A stretch of 64,000 nt of DNA, taken from assembly GCF_003459245.1 (NCBI RefSeq), contig NZ_QRVG01000012.1:6580-70579 (forward strand), given 5' to 3'. This stretch comes from Collinsella sp. AF23-2 (GTDB taxonomy: Bacteria > Actinomycetota > Coriobacteriia > Coriobacteriales > Coriobacteriaceae). The stretch's first letter is position 1, and each line of letters begins with the position of its first letter. The notes under the pieces are model-generated. The model was not told where the DNA came from and ran no database searches. It worked only from the letters and a program-made list of their open reading frames with translations. Below are positions 40,820 to 49,420 of this stretch, one piece after another. The position numbers were made by a program, and so were the translations under genes.

Positions 40820-42781
40820 TTACTCCTTATTGCGACGGTAGAGGAAGTAACCGCCTGCGGAGATGACGGCAACGCCAGCGATGGCGAATGCAGCCACCAC
40901 GCGGCCATCAAAACGATCACCGGTGGTGGGCAGGCCGCCCTTGGTGTTCGTCTTGTTGGTGGTTACTGTGGTCGTGGTGTCGGACTTGCCAGGCTTCTCG
41001 GGCTTGGTGGTGGGCTGCTCGGGCTTAGCGGGCTGCTCGGGCTTAGCGGGCTGCTCGGGGGTACCGGGCTGCTCAGGAGTACCAGGCTGCTCGGGGGTGC
41101 CAGGCTGATCCGGGGTTACCGGGTCGGTGGCAAGAGCGTCCTTGGCGTAGGTGATGGACACCTTGAGGCCGTTGGTCTCGGTGTTCAGGTCGCTCGGGGT
41201 GAAGGGCGTGCTGAAATCCTCAGCCTTCAGATAAGCGCGCATCTCCTGGAGAAGGGCCTTGCACTTGACGTAGGTGTTCTCAGTGGCAGCCTTGCCGGCC
41301 TTGTTTGCCAGGGCGGTGCGGCCCTCAGTGGTGGTCTCGGCCTGCATAGCAGCATCGACCTCAAGGTTCTGCTCGATGAGCTCGTTCTGGAGAGCGTCGA
41401 GGTAGGCGCGAACGCCGGTGCCGAGCTGCTCGCGGTGCTCGTAGCAGAGGGAACTAATGTCCATGAGGACGTAGTTGATGGAGTTCTCGGGCTCCTCGTT
41501 GTTCACGATGTCCGTCTCTTCGCAGTGATCGTAGGAGACATCCTGATTGCTGAAGTAGGGGCTGACCTCGGTGAGCAGTGCAGAGTACAGAGGAATAGCG
41601 ACGGAGTAGGCGGCGCGGGAGAGCATCTCCCACTGAATGGTCGCGATCTCGGGGTCCATGCCCTGACGGATCTGGAAGAGGTTGGTCTCGGTGCTTCTTT
41701 CGGTGCCGATGGCGTAGACACCGTCGGTGTTGGCGTTGAGGCCGGGGACATTTTCGCCGCGGTTGCCAAATGCACGGATCATCTCAAAGGTGTTCCAGTC
41801 GGACTTGCCGGGCTTGAAGAACAGGGGCTGGATCTCGCTGACCATGGCTCCGATTTGGTCGGGGCCTTTTTCCGGTTTAACCGTGACGATGTCGTAATCT
41901 GCACCCTTGGTCAACGGGGCCATGAAGTAATCGCGGCCCTGGACATAGCGAGTCCACTGATGAACGCCGGAATCGGCGACGCTTTTGCCATAGGTCTTGG
42001 CAACGTCGAACTTGCCGTCGGTGTACTCGGCGAAGCCATTTTTCTCGGGCATGGTCTGGATGCCCTCGGAGTGGAGGCAGTTCTCGGCGTCATCAAGGTT
42101 GACATCGTAATTGAGTCCGCCGATGTTGGGGTTGAGTGAGGCGACGTCATCGGCGAGCTTCATGGCGATCCACTGGTGGCCGGAAAGTGCGGCAAACAGC
42201 CAAGTCTCGTTGCTGTCGGCGATGATAATCTGATCGTTGCCGTTGGCGCCCTGCTCGTCGATGATCTTGCCGAGGAGCTCGACACCCTCACGTGCTTTGG
42301 CACTTTCGCCTAAGATAACGCTGCCGTAGCTATACTCGCCAATGCCAGTGTCGGTCAGGGGGTCTGCCTTGGCGGCTTTATCGTTCATGTTGGTGGTCAG
42401 CGTTGCGGAGCAGGACACGCCCTTCTCGTTGATGCCTGCCTCAGAGTAGGCATCATAGCGCCCGTGCCACTGCGAAGGATGATCGCGCACGTAGCTATAA
42501 CGATATGTAGTCTTGGTCGACCTGTATGAGAAGTCGGACTCGTCTGAGCCGTAGGTATACCCGGGGGCATGCGACGGCTCAATGCCAAAGTGCTTGAGGT
42601 AGCGCGGGCCAAAGTCCTCGGCGCGACCATAATATGTGTTGCCGTCGGCTGTTAGGTTTTTGCCCATGTACATCTGCGTGCAGGCGAGCGCAGATGTCGG
42701 CATGGACATGATGGTCGCAGCTCCAAAGGCGAGGCCTATGCCTAGCTTCTTGAGCGCGTTGACGGGGCGAGTTTTCCTCAT
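40820..42781 (-). CDS. cell-wall-anchored C69-family dipeptidase
   Basis: A 653-residue surface protein. A signal peptide ends at ALA before Cys34 (CTQMYMGKNLTADG), which becomes the N-terminal nucleophile typical of C69 (PepD/U34) dipeptidases. NTYYGRAEDFGPRYLKHFG and IIIADSNETWLFAALSGHQW are family motifs. Around 560-600 is a P-E-Q-P-G-T / P-E-Q-P-A-K repeat stalk, then LPTTG at 617-621, a hydrophobic segment and RRNKE: a sortase signal. The enzyme would hydrolyse dipeptides at the cell surface and feed amino acid uptake. The ATG has GGGAGGG nearby. A hairpin lies in its leader. Confidence 0.9.
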   Translation of the reverse strand: MRKTRPVNALKKLGIGLAFGAATIMSMPTSALACTQMYMGKNLTADGNTYYGRAEDFGPRYLKHFGIEPSHAPGYTYGSDESDFSYRSTKTTYRYSYVRDHPSQWHGRYDAYSEAGINEKGVSCSATLTTNMNDKAAKADPLTDTGIGEYSYGSVILGESAKAREGVELLGKIIDEQGANGNDQIIIADSNETWLFAALSGHQWIAMKLADDVASLNPNIGGLNYDVNLDDAENCLHSEGIQTMPEKNGFAEYTDGKFDVAKTYGKSVADSGVHQWTRYVQGRDYFMAPLTKGADYDIVTVKPEKGPDQIGAMVSEIQPLFFKPGKSDWNTFEMIRAFGNRGENVPGLNANTDGVYAIGTERSTETNLFQIRQGMDPEIATIQWEMLSRAAYSVAIPLYSALLTEVSPYFSNQDVSYDHCEETDIVNNEEPENSINYVLMDISSLCYEHREQLGTGVRAYLDALQNELIEQNLEVDAAMQAETTTEGRTALANKAGKAATENTYVKCKALLQEMRAYLKAEDFSTPFTPSDLNTETNGLKVSITYAKDALATDPVTPDQPGTPEQPGTPEQPGTPEQPAKPEQPAKPEQPTTKPEKPGKSDTTTTVTTNKTNTKGGLPTTGDRFDGRVVAAFAIAGVAVISAGGYFLYRRNKE

Positions 42782-42800
42782 TTTCCCTCCCAGCGTGCGA

Positions 42801-42824
42801 AAGCCCTCTGTCGCCAGAGGGCTT
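42801..42824 (-). other. 5'-leader hairpin of the dipeptidase gene
   Basis: AAGCCCTCTG (42801-42810) and CAGAGGGCTT (42815-42824) form a perfect 10-bp stem with a 4-nt loop, about 20-43 bases upstream of the dipeptidase ATG and just before its ribosome site. It may stabilise the mRNA or modulate translation. Confidence 0.6.
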
Positions 42825-43018
42825 CAGCCAATAAAGACACCTCATTAGCGTAACGAACTGGAAACAATATTCATCTATGAAAGAAGCTTACTCGATAAGC
42901 GTGATGAAATATGCGATGAACGGTTAATCGTACTCAGTTTGCAGCTTTACTTTAATAAAGACGCCCTGTAATTACTGTAGCCGAATAAAGTAGCTGGGAA
43001 TGCCCGAAATGAAAATCC

Positions 43019-43049
43019 CCCGCTGTTTGACGAATGCATAAACAGCGGG
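43019..43049 (-). terminator. terminator after the lipid kinase/small peptide unit
   Basis: CCCGCTGTTT (43019-43028) and AAACAGCGGG (43040-43049) form a perfect 10-bp stem, followed on the minus strand by GGATTTTCATTT. The minus-strand stop at 43088 is 39 bases upstream. Confidence 0.75.
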
Positions 43050-43087
43050 AGAGTCGATAACTGGATGAATATCATACCAATGTGGAT

Positions 43088-43180
43088 TTACTTCTTTCGG
43101 CGGTGAATCACGTTGATGGCGTAACCGACGAGCATGGCCAAGACGATGACAATAAAGCCGATCAGGGGATTGTCGTTCAT
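43088..43180 (-). CDS. 30-residue single-pass membrane peptide
   Basis: A 30-codon frame, ATG at 43180, TAA at 43088-43090. Residues 7-25 (IGFIVIVLAMLVGYAINVI) are a membrane helix, with MNDNPL before and HRRKK after it, so the C-terminus should face the cytoplasm. Its ribosome site TAGGAGG contains the TAG stop of the lipid kinase gene, 9 bases upstream, so translation is coupled. It may be a small partner of the lipid kinase; no known family fits. Confidence 0.6.
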   Translation of the reverse strand: MNDNPLIGFIVIVLAMLVGYAINVIHRRKK

Positions 43181-43189
43181 GGGGTCCTC

Positions 43190-44107
43190 CTATTTTCCGA
43201 GCGGGGAGAATTCGTCGACGATGAGGTCGAGGCATTGCGGAAGCGCGCGGGCTCCAAAGACGCCCGAATTGCTGGAGATAATCTCGCCATCGAACTGCAT
43301 GCCCAGTGACGGGGTGCAGGTGATCTTGGCTTCCTTGGTCTGGATGATCTTGAACTGTGGGCGCCCGAGTACCTTGCCGGCGGGGTCAAGCGCAGCGGTG
43401 ATCACGGTAGGCAGCAGCTGCACGGTGCGCACGGGCTCGATGACCGCGATGTCGACCATGCCGTCGTTCATGCGGCAATCGGGGAACAGGTTGATGTCGT
43501 TTTGGATGACCGAGGTGTTGCCGGCCATGCAGCAGATGCCATCGAGCTCCTCGACAATGCCGTCATGCTCGATGGTAAAGTGCGCCACCGTGGGGTTGGG
43601 CGTGGCGAGCGCGGAGAGGAAGTAGGCGATCTCGCCGATGTCGTTTTTGGTGGGGGCGGCCTTCATCATGATCTCGGCGTCGAAGCCCGAGCCGGCGATG
43701 ATGATAAAGCCGTGGCGCTTCTCGTTGCCGTTCTCGTCGAGCCAAAAGAGCTCGCCCATGTCTACTTTGACCGTGCGACCGGCGCGGCAGGCCTTGGCAA
43801 GTGCCGCTGCCTCGGGGGCATTACCGATGTTATTGAAGAACAGGCAGGCCGTACCGGAGGGGAAGACGAGCGTGGGGACGCCGCATCCGCGCATTTGGTC
43901 GAGCACGTTGGAGACGGTGCCGTCGCCGCCCGAAATCACCACGCGATCAAACTCGCGCACGTCCGCCACGGCGTCCTCGGGTTCCATGCCATCGCCGATA
44001 AAACGCATCACGACCTCGTCGCCGCCCTGCGCGAGGGCGTGCGTGAACGCGTAGATTTCATCTGAGCTGGGGCCCGATGCCGGGTTGTGGATGATAAGGC
44101 AGCGCAT
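43190..44107 (-). CDS. diacylglycerol/lipid kinase family protein (YegS/DgkB-like)
   Basis: A 305-residue DAGK-catalytic-domain protein. IIHNPASGPSSDEIYAFTHA at the start, VVISGGDGTVSNVLDQM (G-G-D-G-T ATP-binding loop near residues 60-64), and FPSGTACLFFNNIGNA are diagnostic. The C-terminal beta-rich half has the CTPSLGMQFDGEI region. It phosphorylates diacylglycerol or a related lipid (in phospholipid or undecaprenol recycling). ATG at 44107. The small membrane peptide gene follows, coupled through the stop codon. RNase D is divergent. Confidence 0.88.
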   Translation of the reverse strand: MRCLIIHNPASGPSSDEIYAFTHALAQGGDEVVMRFIGDGMEPEDAVADVREFDRVVISGGDGTVSNVLDQMRGCGVPTLVFPSGTACLFFNNIGNAPEAAALAKACRAGRTVKVDMGELFWLDENGNEKRHGFIIIAGSGFDAEIMMKAAPTKNDIGEIAYFLSALATPNPTVAHFTIEHDGIVEELDGICCMAGNTSVIQNDINLFPDCRMNDGMVDIAVIEPVRTVQLLPTVITAALDPAGKVLGRPQFKIIQTKEAKITCTPSLGMQFDGEIISSNSGVFGARALPQCLDLIVDEFSPLGK

Positions 44108-44205
44108 ACTTACGTTCCCGTTCTGTGACTAACCGAGTATAGTTGTAAGGCAATGCCGATATCCTACCCGTGTTTTTCGGGCCTAACCTTATTCGATGGG
44201 TTGAT

Positions 44206-45339
44206 ATGTACATTTCCACACATCAGGCTCTACTCGACTTTTGCCAGCGCGCCCGTGAGTTCGACGCGATTGCCGTCGATACCGAGTTTTTGCGCGAGCG
44301 CACGTTCCATCCGCGTCTGTGCCTGGTCCAGATTGCCACCCCTGCCGAGAGCGTAGCGGTCGATCCCCTGGTAATCGACGACCTTTCGCCGCTGGCCGAG
44401 CTTATGGCCGATGAGAGCGTGACCAAGGTCTTCCACGCTTGCTCGCAGGATATGGAGGTCATGCTTCATACCGTGGGCGCGCTGCCGCGTCCGATTTTTG
44501 ACACGCAGGTCGCCGCCGCCTTTTTGGGCGAGCGCCAGCAGATTTCCTACGGTGCGCTCGTGCAGACGTTCTGCGGCGTTTCGTTGCCTAAGACCGAGTC
44601 GCTGACCGACTGGTCGCGCCGCCCGCTGACCGATAAGCAGATTGAGTACGCGATCGATGACGTCAAGTATCTGATCGTTGCCTATACCGAGATGATGAGC
44701 CGCCTGCGCGAGCTGGGCCGTGTGGATTGGGTGCTCGATGAGCTGCGCCCGCTGGCAGACGAGTCGCACTACCGCGCCGACCGCCATGAGGCATTCCGCA
44801 AGGTCAAGCGCATCAACTCGTGCAGCCGCCATCAGCTGGGCATTGCGCGCGAGCTCGCCGCCTGGCGCGAGGACCGCGCCGAGCGCCGCAACATCCCGCG
44901 CAAGTGGGTCATGTCCGACGATACGCTGCTGGCGCTCGTCAAGCGCAATCCCGTTCGCGTTGAGGAGTTCCGTAGCATCCGCGGTACCGATCAGCTGGGG
45001 GAGCGCGACGTGGACGGCGCGCTCATGGCCATCAAGCGCGGCGCAAGCTGCCCGCACGATCGCCTGCCGCTCATGGTGCGCGGGCATCGCCAGATTTCGC
45101 CGGAGCTTGAGAGCGTGACGGACCTGATGTATGCGCTTATTCGCTTGGTTGCCGAGCGCTCGGGGGTGGCGACCTCGGTCATTGCCTCGCGCGATGATCT
45201 GGCCGATTACATCGAGCATCCTGAGCAAAGCCCCCTGCGCGAAGGCTGGCGTTTTGAGCTTGTGGGTTCGCGCCTGGACGATTTACTCTCGGGCAATATG
45301 GGGTTGACGGTCAAAGATGGCAAAATTGAATTGCTGTAA
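44206..45339 (+). CDS. rnd: ribonuclease D
   Basis: A 377-residue 3'-5' exoribonuclease of the DEDD family. DTEFLRER (Asp25, Glu27) is Exo I, HACSQDMEVM is Exo II, and YAIDDVKYL is Exo III with the conserved Asp. An HRDC domain lies around 200-285 (ARELAAWREDRAERRNIPRK, then RGTDQLGERDVDGALMAI). It trims tRNA 3' ends. The ATG at 44206 is chosen because the family begins about 20 residues before Exo I; a GTG frame continues to 44170. It is divergent from the lipid kinase. Confidence 0.92.
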   Translation: MYISTHQALLDFCQRAREFDAIAVDTEFLRERTFHPRLCLVQIATPAESVAVDPLVIDDLSPLAELMADESVTKVFHACSQDMEVMLHTVGALPRPIFDTQVAAAFLGERQQISYGALVQTFCGVSLPKTESLTDWSRRPLTDKQIEYAIDDVKYLIVAYTEMMSRLRELGRVDWVLDELRPLADESHYRADRHEAFRKVKRINSCSRHQLGIARELAAWREDRAERRNIPRKWVMSDDTLLALVKRNPVRVEEFRSIRGTDQLGERDVDGALMAIKRGASCPHDRLPLMVRGHRQISPELESVTDLMYALIRLVAERSGVATSVIASRDDLADYIEHPEQSPLREGWRFELVGSRLDDLLSGNMGLTVKDGKIELL

Positions 45340-45403
45340 GGAAGCCTAGCCGCTTGAGTGGGTAAAATGCCTCCAACGTGTAACTCGATTTGGAGGAATT
45401 CGC

Positions 45404-46108
45404 ATGCCCTATTACTATGGATATGGCTTTGGCATCGACCCGCTGTACCTGCTGGTTGTGCTTGTCTGCACGGTGCTTGGCCTTGCCGCGCAGAGCTATA
45501 TCAATTCGACGTACAAGACGTGGTCCAAGGTTCGCTCGGACGGCGACACGGGCGCCAGGGTCGCTCGCCGCATGCTCGACGCCAACGGCTGCAATGCCGT
45601 GGGTATCAAGGGTGTTGCCGGTGAGCTCACTGACCATTACAACCCGCAGGACAACAACCTGTATCTGTCGGATTCCAACCGTTCGGGCGGCTCGGTCGCA
45701 AGCGTTGCTGTCGCTTGTCACGAGGCAGGCCATGCCACGCAGCGTCAAAGCGGCTATGCCATGATGAAGGTACGTACCGCCCTCGTGCCGGTCGTCAACT
45801 TTACCCAGAACACCTGGACCATCGTGTTGCTCTTGGGCCTGTTTATGAACATCGCGGGACTCACGACCCTCGCGCTGATCTTCTTCTCGTTTAGCGTGCT
45901 GTTCCAGCTCGTTACGCTGCCGGTCGAGATTGACGCCAGCCGCCGCGCCGTGGCGTATATCGAGCAGTCGGGCATGAGTTCCAAGCAGGTCAACGGTGCC
46001 AAGAAGGTGCTGACGGCCGCCGCGCTTACCTATGTTGCCGCTGCGCTCACCTCGATTATTCAGCTGCTCTATCTTATGGCTCGCTACAACAGAAACTCCA
46101 ACCGATAA
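45404..46108 (+). CDS. membrane zinc metallopeptidase (YugP/Zn_peptidase_2)
   Basis: A 234-residue membrane protein of the Zn_peptidase_2 (YugP) family. The N-terminal segment LYLLVVLVCTVLGLAAQSYI anchors it. VAVACHEAGHATQ (His106, Glu107, His110) is the zinc site H-E-x-G-H. Two further membrane helices lie around 135-170 (FTQNTWTIVLLLGLFMNIAG) and the last one around 210-228. PVEIDASRRAV holds the likely third ligand. The role is unknown; membrane quality control is usually proposed. GGAGGAATTCGC precedes the ATG. It lies upstream of xseA. Confidence 0.88.
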   Translation: MPYYYGYGFGIDPLYLLVVLVCTVLGLAAQSYINSTYKTWSKVRSDGDTGARVARRMLDANGCNAVGIKGVAGELTDHYNPQDNNLYLSDSNRSGGSVASVAVACHEAGHATQRQSGYAMMKVRTALVPVVNFTQNTWTIVLLLGLFMNIAGLTTLALIFFSFSVLFQLVTLPVEIDASRRAVAYIEQSGMSSKQVNGAKKVLTAAALTYVAAALTSIIQLLYLMARYNRNSNR

Positions 46109-46223
46109 CAAATGGGACAGGCAGGCGCCGCGGGGATTCGTGTCCTCGCGGCGCTGTACTATGTGTTGGACTTGAATTTGCGCAGGGCCGGAGCCCTTAT
46201 GCACGATGACGAAAGGAGGCTGC

Positions 46224-47675
46224 GTGGCAGGCTGGAATCTAACCGGCAATGCCGTTTCCGCCGAGTTCGACGGTTCGGACGAGCAGGAGCGTAAGGAGCT
46301 CAGCGTGAGCCAGGCGGTAGAGATCGCCGCCGGTGCGCTCGATGCCATTCCGCAGCTGAGTGTCCTGGGCGAGGTCACGGGTTTCCGTGGTCCCAACGCC
46401 CGAAGCGGCCACTGCTACTTCCAGATTAAAGACGACTCGGCCGCCGTTGACTGCATCATCTGGAAGGGCGCCTACCTTAAGCGCACCTTCGACTTGCGCG
46501 ACGGCATGCAGGTAAGCTTTAAGGGCAGCTTCAATCTCTATAAGGCCACGGGCCGCATGAGCTTTGTCGCTCGCTCGTTTTCGCTGGCGGGGGAGGGTCT
46601 GCTGCGTCAACAAGTGGCGCAACTGGCCGAAAAGCTACGCCGCGAGGGCCTGATGGACGAAGCGCGCAAGCGCCGCATCCCGGTGTTCTGCTCGCGCGTG
46701 GCGGTCGTCACCTCGCTTTCGGGTGCCGTAATCGACGACGTCAAGCGTACATTGCGTCGTCGCAACCCGCTCGTCGAGCTCGTTTGCGTGGGCGCCAAGG
46801 TTCAAGGCGAGGGTGCGCCGGCCGAGCTCATTGAGGGCTTGCGCCGCGCCGCTTCCATTACGCCGGCGCCCGACTGTATTTTGCTGGTGCGCGGCGGCGG
46901 TTCCTTTGAGGACCTCATGACCTTTAATGACGAGGAGCTTGCCCGCGCGGTGGCGGCTTGTCCTGTGCCCGTGGTGACCGGCATTGGCCATGAGCCCGAT
47001 ACCTCGATTTGCGACATGGTGAGCGACCGACGCGCCTCCACGCCCACGGCGGCGGCAGAATCGGTGGCGCCGGCTATGACGGAGTTGGCCGATGTGCTCG
47101 AGGCGCGCCATCAGCGTCTGGGTGCCGCGATGGCATCGATGATTGGGTCGGCCCAGGTCGACCTGGAGATGCTCGATCAGCGCGGTCGCCGTGCCTGGGA
47201 TACCTATACGGCTCGCTTGGGTGATGCGCTCGATGCCGCTGCGTGTCGCCCGTGCCTCAACGACCCCACATTTATGGTCGAGCGTCGCGAATCGGAGCTT
47301 GCGCTGACTGCCGATCGCCTGTCGGGCGCCATAGTACGCTCGGTCGGGACATTCCGCTCCAACTTTGAGCGCTTTCCCGAGCGTCTGATTACAAGCACCT
47401 CGGGGCTCGATGGTAAGCGCCATGCGCTCACGCTTGCGAGTTCCCGCCTAGAGCATCAAGGGCGCACGATGCTCAGCAAGCCAGCGTCCGACCTGAGCCG
47501 TGCGGCAGCGTCGCTCGATGCCCTGTCGCCGCTCAAAGTGCTTGCTCGCGGCTATTCCATCGCGTACAGCGATGATGGTGTGGCTACGAGTGCCAAGACC
47601 TTTAAGCCTGGCGACGCCATTCGCGTGCGCATGGCAGACGGCAACGTGGCAGCAACGGTCGATACGGTCGAGTAG
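46224..47675 (+). CDS. xseA: exodeoxyribonuclease VII large subunit
   Basis: A 483-residue protein. An OB-fold lies around 35-130 (LSVLGEVTGFRGPNARSGHC, then KDDSAAVDCIIWKGAYLKRT). The XseA core begins with IPVFCSRVAVVTSLSGAVID and contains LVRGGGSFEDLMTFNDEELA, then TGIGHEPDTSICDMVSDRRA. Coiled-coil segments follow and LKVLARGYSIAY near the end is the family signature. It degrades single-stranded DNA in both directions with XseB. The GTG at 46224 has AAAGGAGG 5 bases upstream and is better than the ATG at 46206. xseB lies 42 bases downstream. Confidence 0.95.
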   Translation: MAGWNLTGNAVSAEFDGSDEQERKELSVSQAVEIAAGALDAIPQLSVLGEVTGFRGPNARSGHCYFQIKDDSAAVDCIIWKGAYLKRTFDLRDGMQVSFKGSFNLYKATGRMSFVARSFSLAGEGLLRQQVAQLAEKLRREGLMDEARKRRIPVFCSRVAVVTSLSGAVIDDVKRTLRRRNPLVELVCVGAKVQGEGAPAELIEGLRRAASITPAPDCILLVRGGGSFEDLMTFNDEELARAVAACPVPVVTGIGHEPDTSICDMVSDRRASTPTAAAESVAPAMTELADVLEARHQRLGAAMASMIGSAQVDLEMLDQRGRRAWDTYTARLGDALDAAACRPCLNDPTFMVERRESELALTADRLSGAIVRSVGTFRSNFERFPERLITSTSGLDGKRHALTLASSRLEHQGRTMLSKPASDLSRAAASLDALSPLKVLARGYSIAYSDDGVATSAKTFKPGDAIRVRMADGNVAATVDTVE

Positions 47676-47717
47676 ACCGCGTTTCGCAGTGATAGACCCT
47701 TAGGAAAGGAAACAGAT

Positions 47718-47984
47718 ATGGCAGAGAAGACCCCGGTAGAGCAGCTTACGTACAAGCAGGCCTCGCAGGAGCTGGAGCTCATCATCCGCAGCCTTGAGTC
47801 GGGCGATATGGAGCTCGAGGAGTCGCTCGAGAGCTACACCCGCGGCGTCGAGCTCCTCAAAAGCCTGCGCACCCGCCTGTCCGATGCCGAGCAGAAGGTC
47901 TCGGTGCTCCTTAAGGACGTCGACGGCAACGACGTGCTCGCCGACGGCGAGGCCGCCAACACCGATGATAACCTTTCGTTCTAA
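47718..47984 (+). CDS. xseB: exodeoxyribonuclease VII small subunit
   Basis: An 88-residue XseB: ASQELELIIRSLESGDMELE followed by ESLESYTRGVELLKSLRTRL is the helical core that wraps the large subunit's coiled coil. Several copies bind each XseA. AAAGGAAA precedes the ATG. Length is usual (75-90). It follows xseA in the same operon. Confidence 0.95.
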   Translation: MAEKTPVEQLTYKQASQELELIIRSLESGDMELEESLESYTRGVELLKSLRTRLSDAEQKVSVLLKDVDGNDVLADGEAANTDDNLSF

Positions 47985-48033
47985 GCATCTCGACCAAATA
48001 TAATTACCTTGGTCTGTAAGAAAGGAACCAGCT

Positions 48034-48369
48034 ATGTGCGATTGCATCTTCTGTAAAATTGCCAACCACGAGATCCCCTCGACCGTTGTCTATGAGGACG
48101 ACCAGGTCATCGCCTTCGACGACCTCAACCCGCAGGCGCCGGTCCACACGCTCGTGATCCCCAAGAAGCACTACAGCGACATCGCCGACAACGTGCCTGC
48201 CGAGACCATGGGCGCCATGGCTCACGCCATCCAGGAGGTCGCCAAGGCCAAGGGACTGGAGGACGGTTTCCGCGTCATCTCCAACAAGGGCGTTAACGCC
48301 GGCCAGACCGTCATGCACTTCCACATGCACGTCCTCGGTGGCAAGAGCCTGGGCGAGAACCTCATCTGA
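48034..48369 (+). CDS. HIT-family nucleotide hydrolase (HinT-like)
   Basis: A 111-residue HIT protein. CIFCKIANHEIPSTVVYEDD is the opening with a zinc-binding Cys pair, LNPQAPVHTLVIPKKH is the middle, and TVMHFHMHVLGG provides the catalytic H-x-H-x-H triad. It would hydrolyse adenosine phosphoramidates. The length is typical for HinT. AAAGGAACC precedes the ATG. It lies 49 bases after xseB, probably in the same transcript. Confidence 0.93.
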   Translation: MCDCIFCKIANHEIPSTVVYEDDQVIAFDDLNPQAPVHTLVIPKKHYSDIADNVPAETMGAMAHAIQEVAKAKGLEDGFRVISNKGVNAGQTVMHFHMHVLGGKSLGENLI

Positions 48370-48410
48370 GGACGCGTAGCCCGTCGACTTGGCTGCCTTT
48401 GGAGTAATCT

Positions 48411-49301
48411 ATGCAGCTTTCTCAACTCGAATACCTTCAAGCGGTAGCGAACTATGGCGGCGTGCGCAAAGCAGCTCGCGCCGTTCATGTGAGTCCGCAG
48501 GCCGTTTCGTCGGCAATCAAAAAGTTGGAATCTGAGTATCAGATTGTTTTGCTCGACCGATCGGCGGGGGAGGCTGTTTTGTCTCCGGCGGGCAGAGAAT
48601 TTGCGCGTCGTGCACGCGTGATCCTGACACAAGTCGACGATCTCAAAAAGTACGCTCAATCGAGGGGCGACGGCGTTTCGCCCGATGGCCACTTTCGTCT
48701 TTACGCCCCCTGCCTTCATGGGCGGGGGCGCCTTTTTGCCGAAAGCTGGTATGACTCGTTTGAACGCTCGCACCCTCAGATTCACCTTGATGTGTGGCAT
48801 CAGCCAACGGCTACATGCTTTGAATCACTTGTGCTCGGCATTTCGGATGCGGCTATCTCATTCGAGGAACCACGGGACAGCGTCCTTTCTTCAAAATATT
48901 TGGGTGAAAAGGAGCTCAAGGTTCTTTCATGCCCAGCGGGTCATCAATCTGTGGGCGCCATGACCATTCGCGAGTTACTGGGCGGCAGGCTCGCTGTTCC
49001 CATTAATTTGTCACCCTGTCTCAATGCAATCAATCAATGTCCCGAAGCCCAGCTCGTCAATTTTCGCTTCCGTGATGTTGAATACGGAAGCAGGGCTCAG
49101 ACTGAGTTTCTTCAAGCCGGGGGATTGATATTGAGTTTGTCTGGGTCCTCTCTCGCATCGGATGGGTCAGAAGTGAGTGAGTGCTCCATTGAAGGTTCGC
49201 GTGATGTAACCTTGCCTATCTACTTTTGCTATCGGCAAAATTCCTGGACTGATCGACACCAGACGGTTTTTCTGCACCTATTGCGTCATCTTGCTTCGTG
49301 A
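48411..49301 (+). CDS. LysR-family transcriptional regulator
   Basis: A 296-residue LysR regulator. The N-terminal winged helix is QLEYLQAVANYGGVRKAARA with HVSPQAVSSAIKKLESEYQI as recognition helix. A substrate-binding domain starts around residue 90 (HFRLYAPCLHGRGRLFAESW). The effector-binding domain is less typical than the DNA-binding domain. TTGGAG precedes the ATG. An MFS exporter gene lies 119 bases downstream in the same direction, so it may control it. Confidence 0.85.
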   Translation: MQLSQLEYLQAVANYGGVRKAARAVHVSPQAVSSAIKKLESEYQIVLLDRSAGEAVLSPAGREFARRARVILTQVDDLKKYAQSRGDGVSPDGHFRLYAPCLHGRGRLFAESWYDSFERSHPQIHLDVWHQPTATCFESLVLGISDAAISFEEPRDSVLSSKYLGEKELKVLSCPAGHQSVGAMTIRELLGGRLAVPINLSPCLNAINQCPEAQLVNFRFRDVEYGSRAQTEFLQAGGLILSLSGSSLASDGSEVSECSIEGSRDVTLPIYFCYRQNSWTDRHQTVFLHLLRHLAS

Positions 49302-49420
49302 GATTAATTGGCTTCGAGGCATCAAGTGATTATTGACGCCTTGTAACACATAGCTGACAGCTTTGCCCTCATGCTTTTCCAAGATTCCGATTTAGATTGC
49401 TGACTCTTGGAGGGCGGAGC

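Noticed and set aside
41000..41110. Possible CRISPR-like array in the P-E-Q-P repeats
   Set aside because: The repeats are short coding repeats in frame (18-nt units for a Pro-rich stalk), without spacers of unique sequence.
40676..42139. A 487-residue plus-strand frame opposite the dipeptidase
   Set aside because: Shadow frame: the Gly/Leu/Val-rich sequence mirrors the codon pattern of the C69 dipeptidase on the other strand.
42972..43235. An 87-residue minus-strand frame after the lipid kinase
   Set aside because: It is in a different frame from the coupled 30-residue membrane peptide, lacks a ribosome site and overlaps a terminator.
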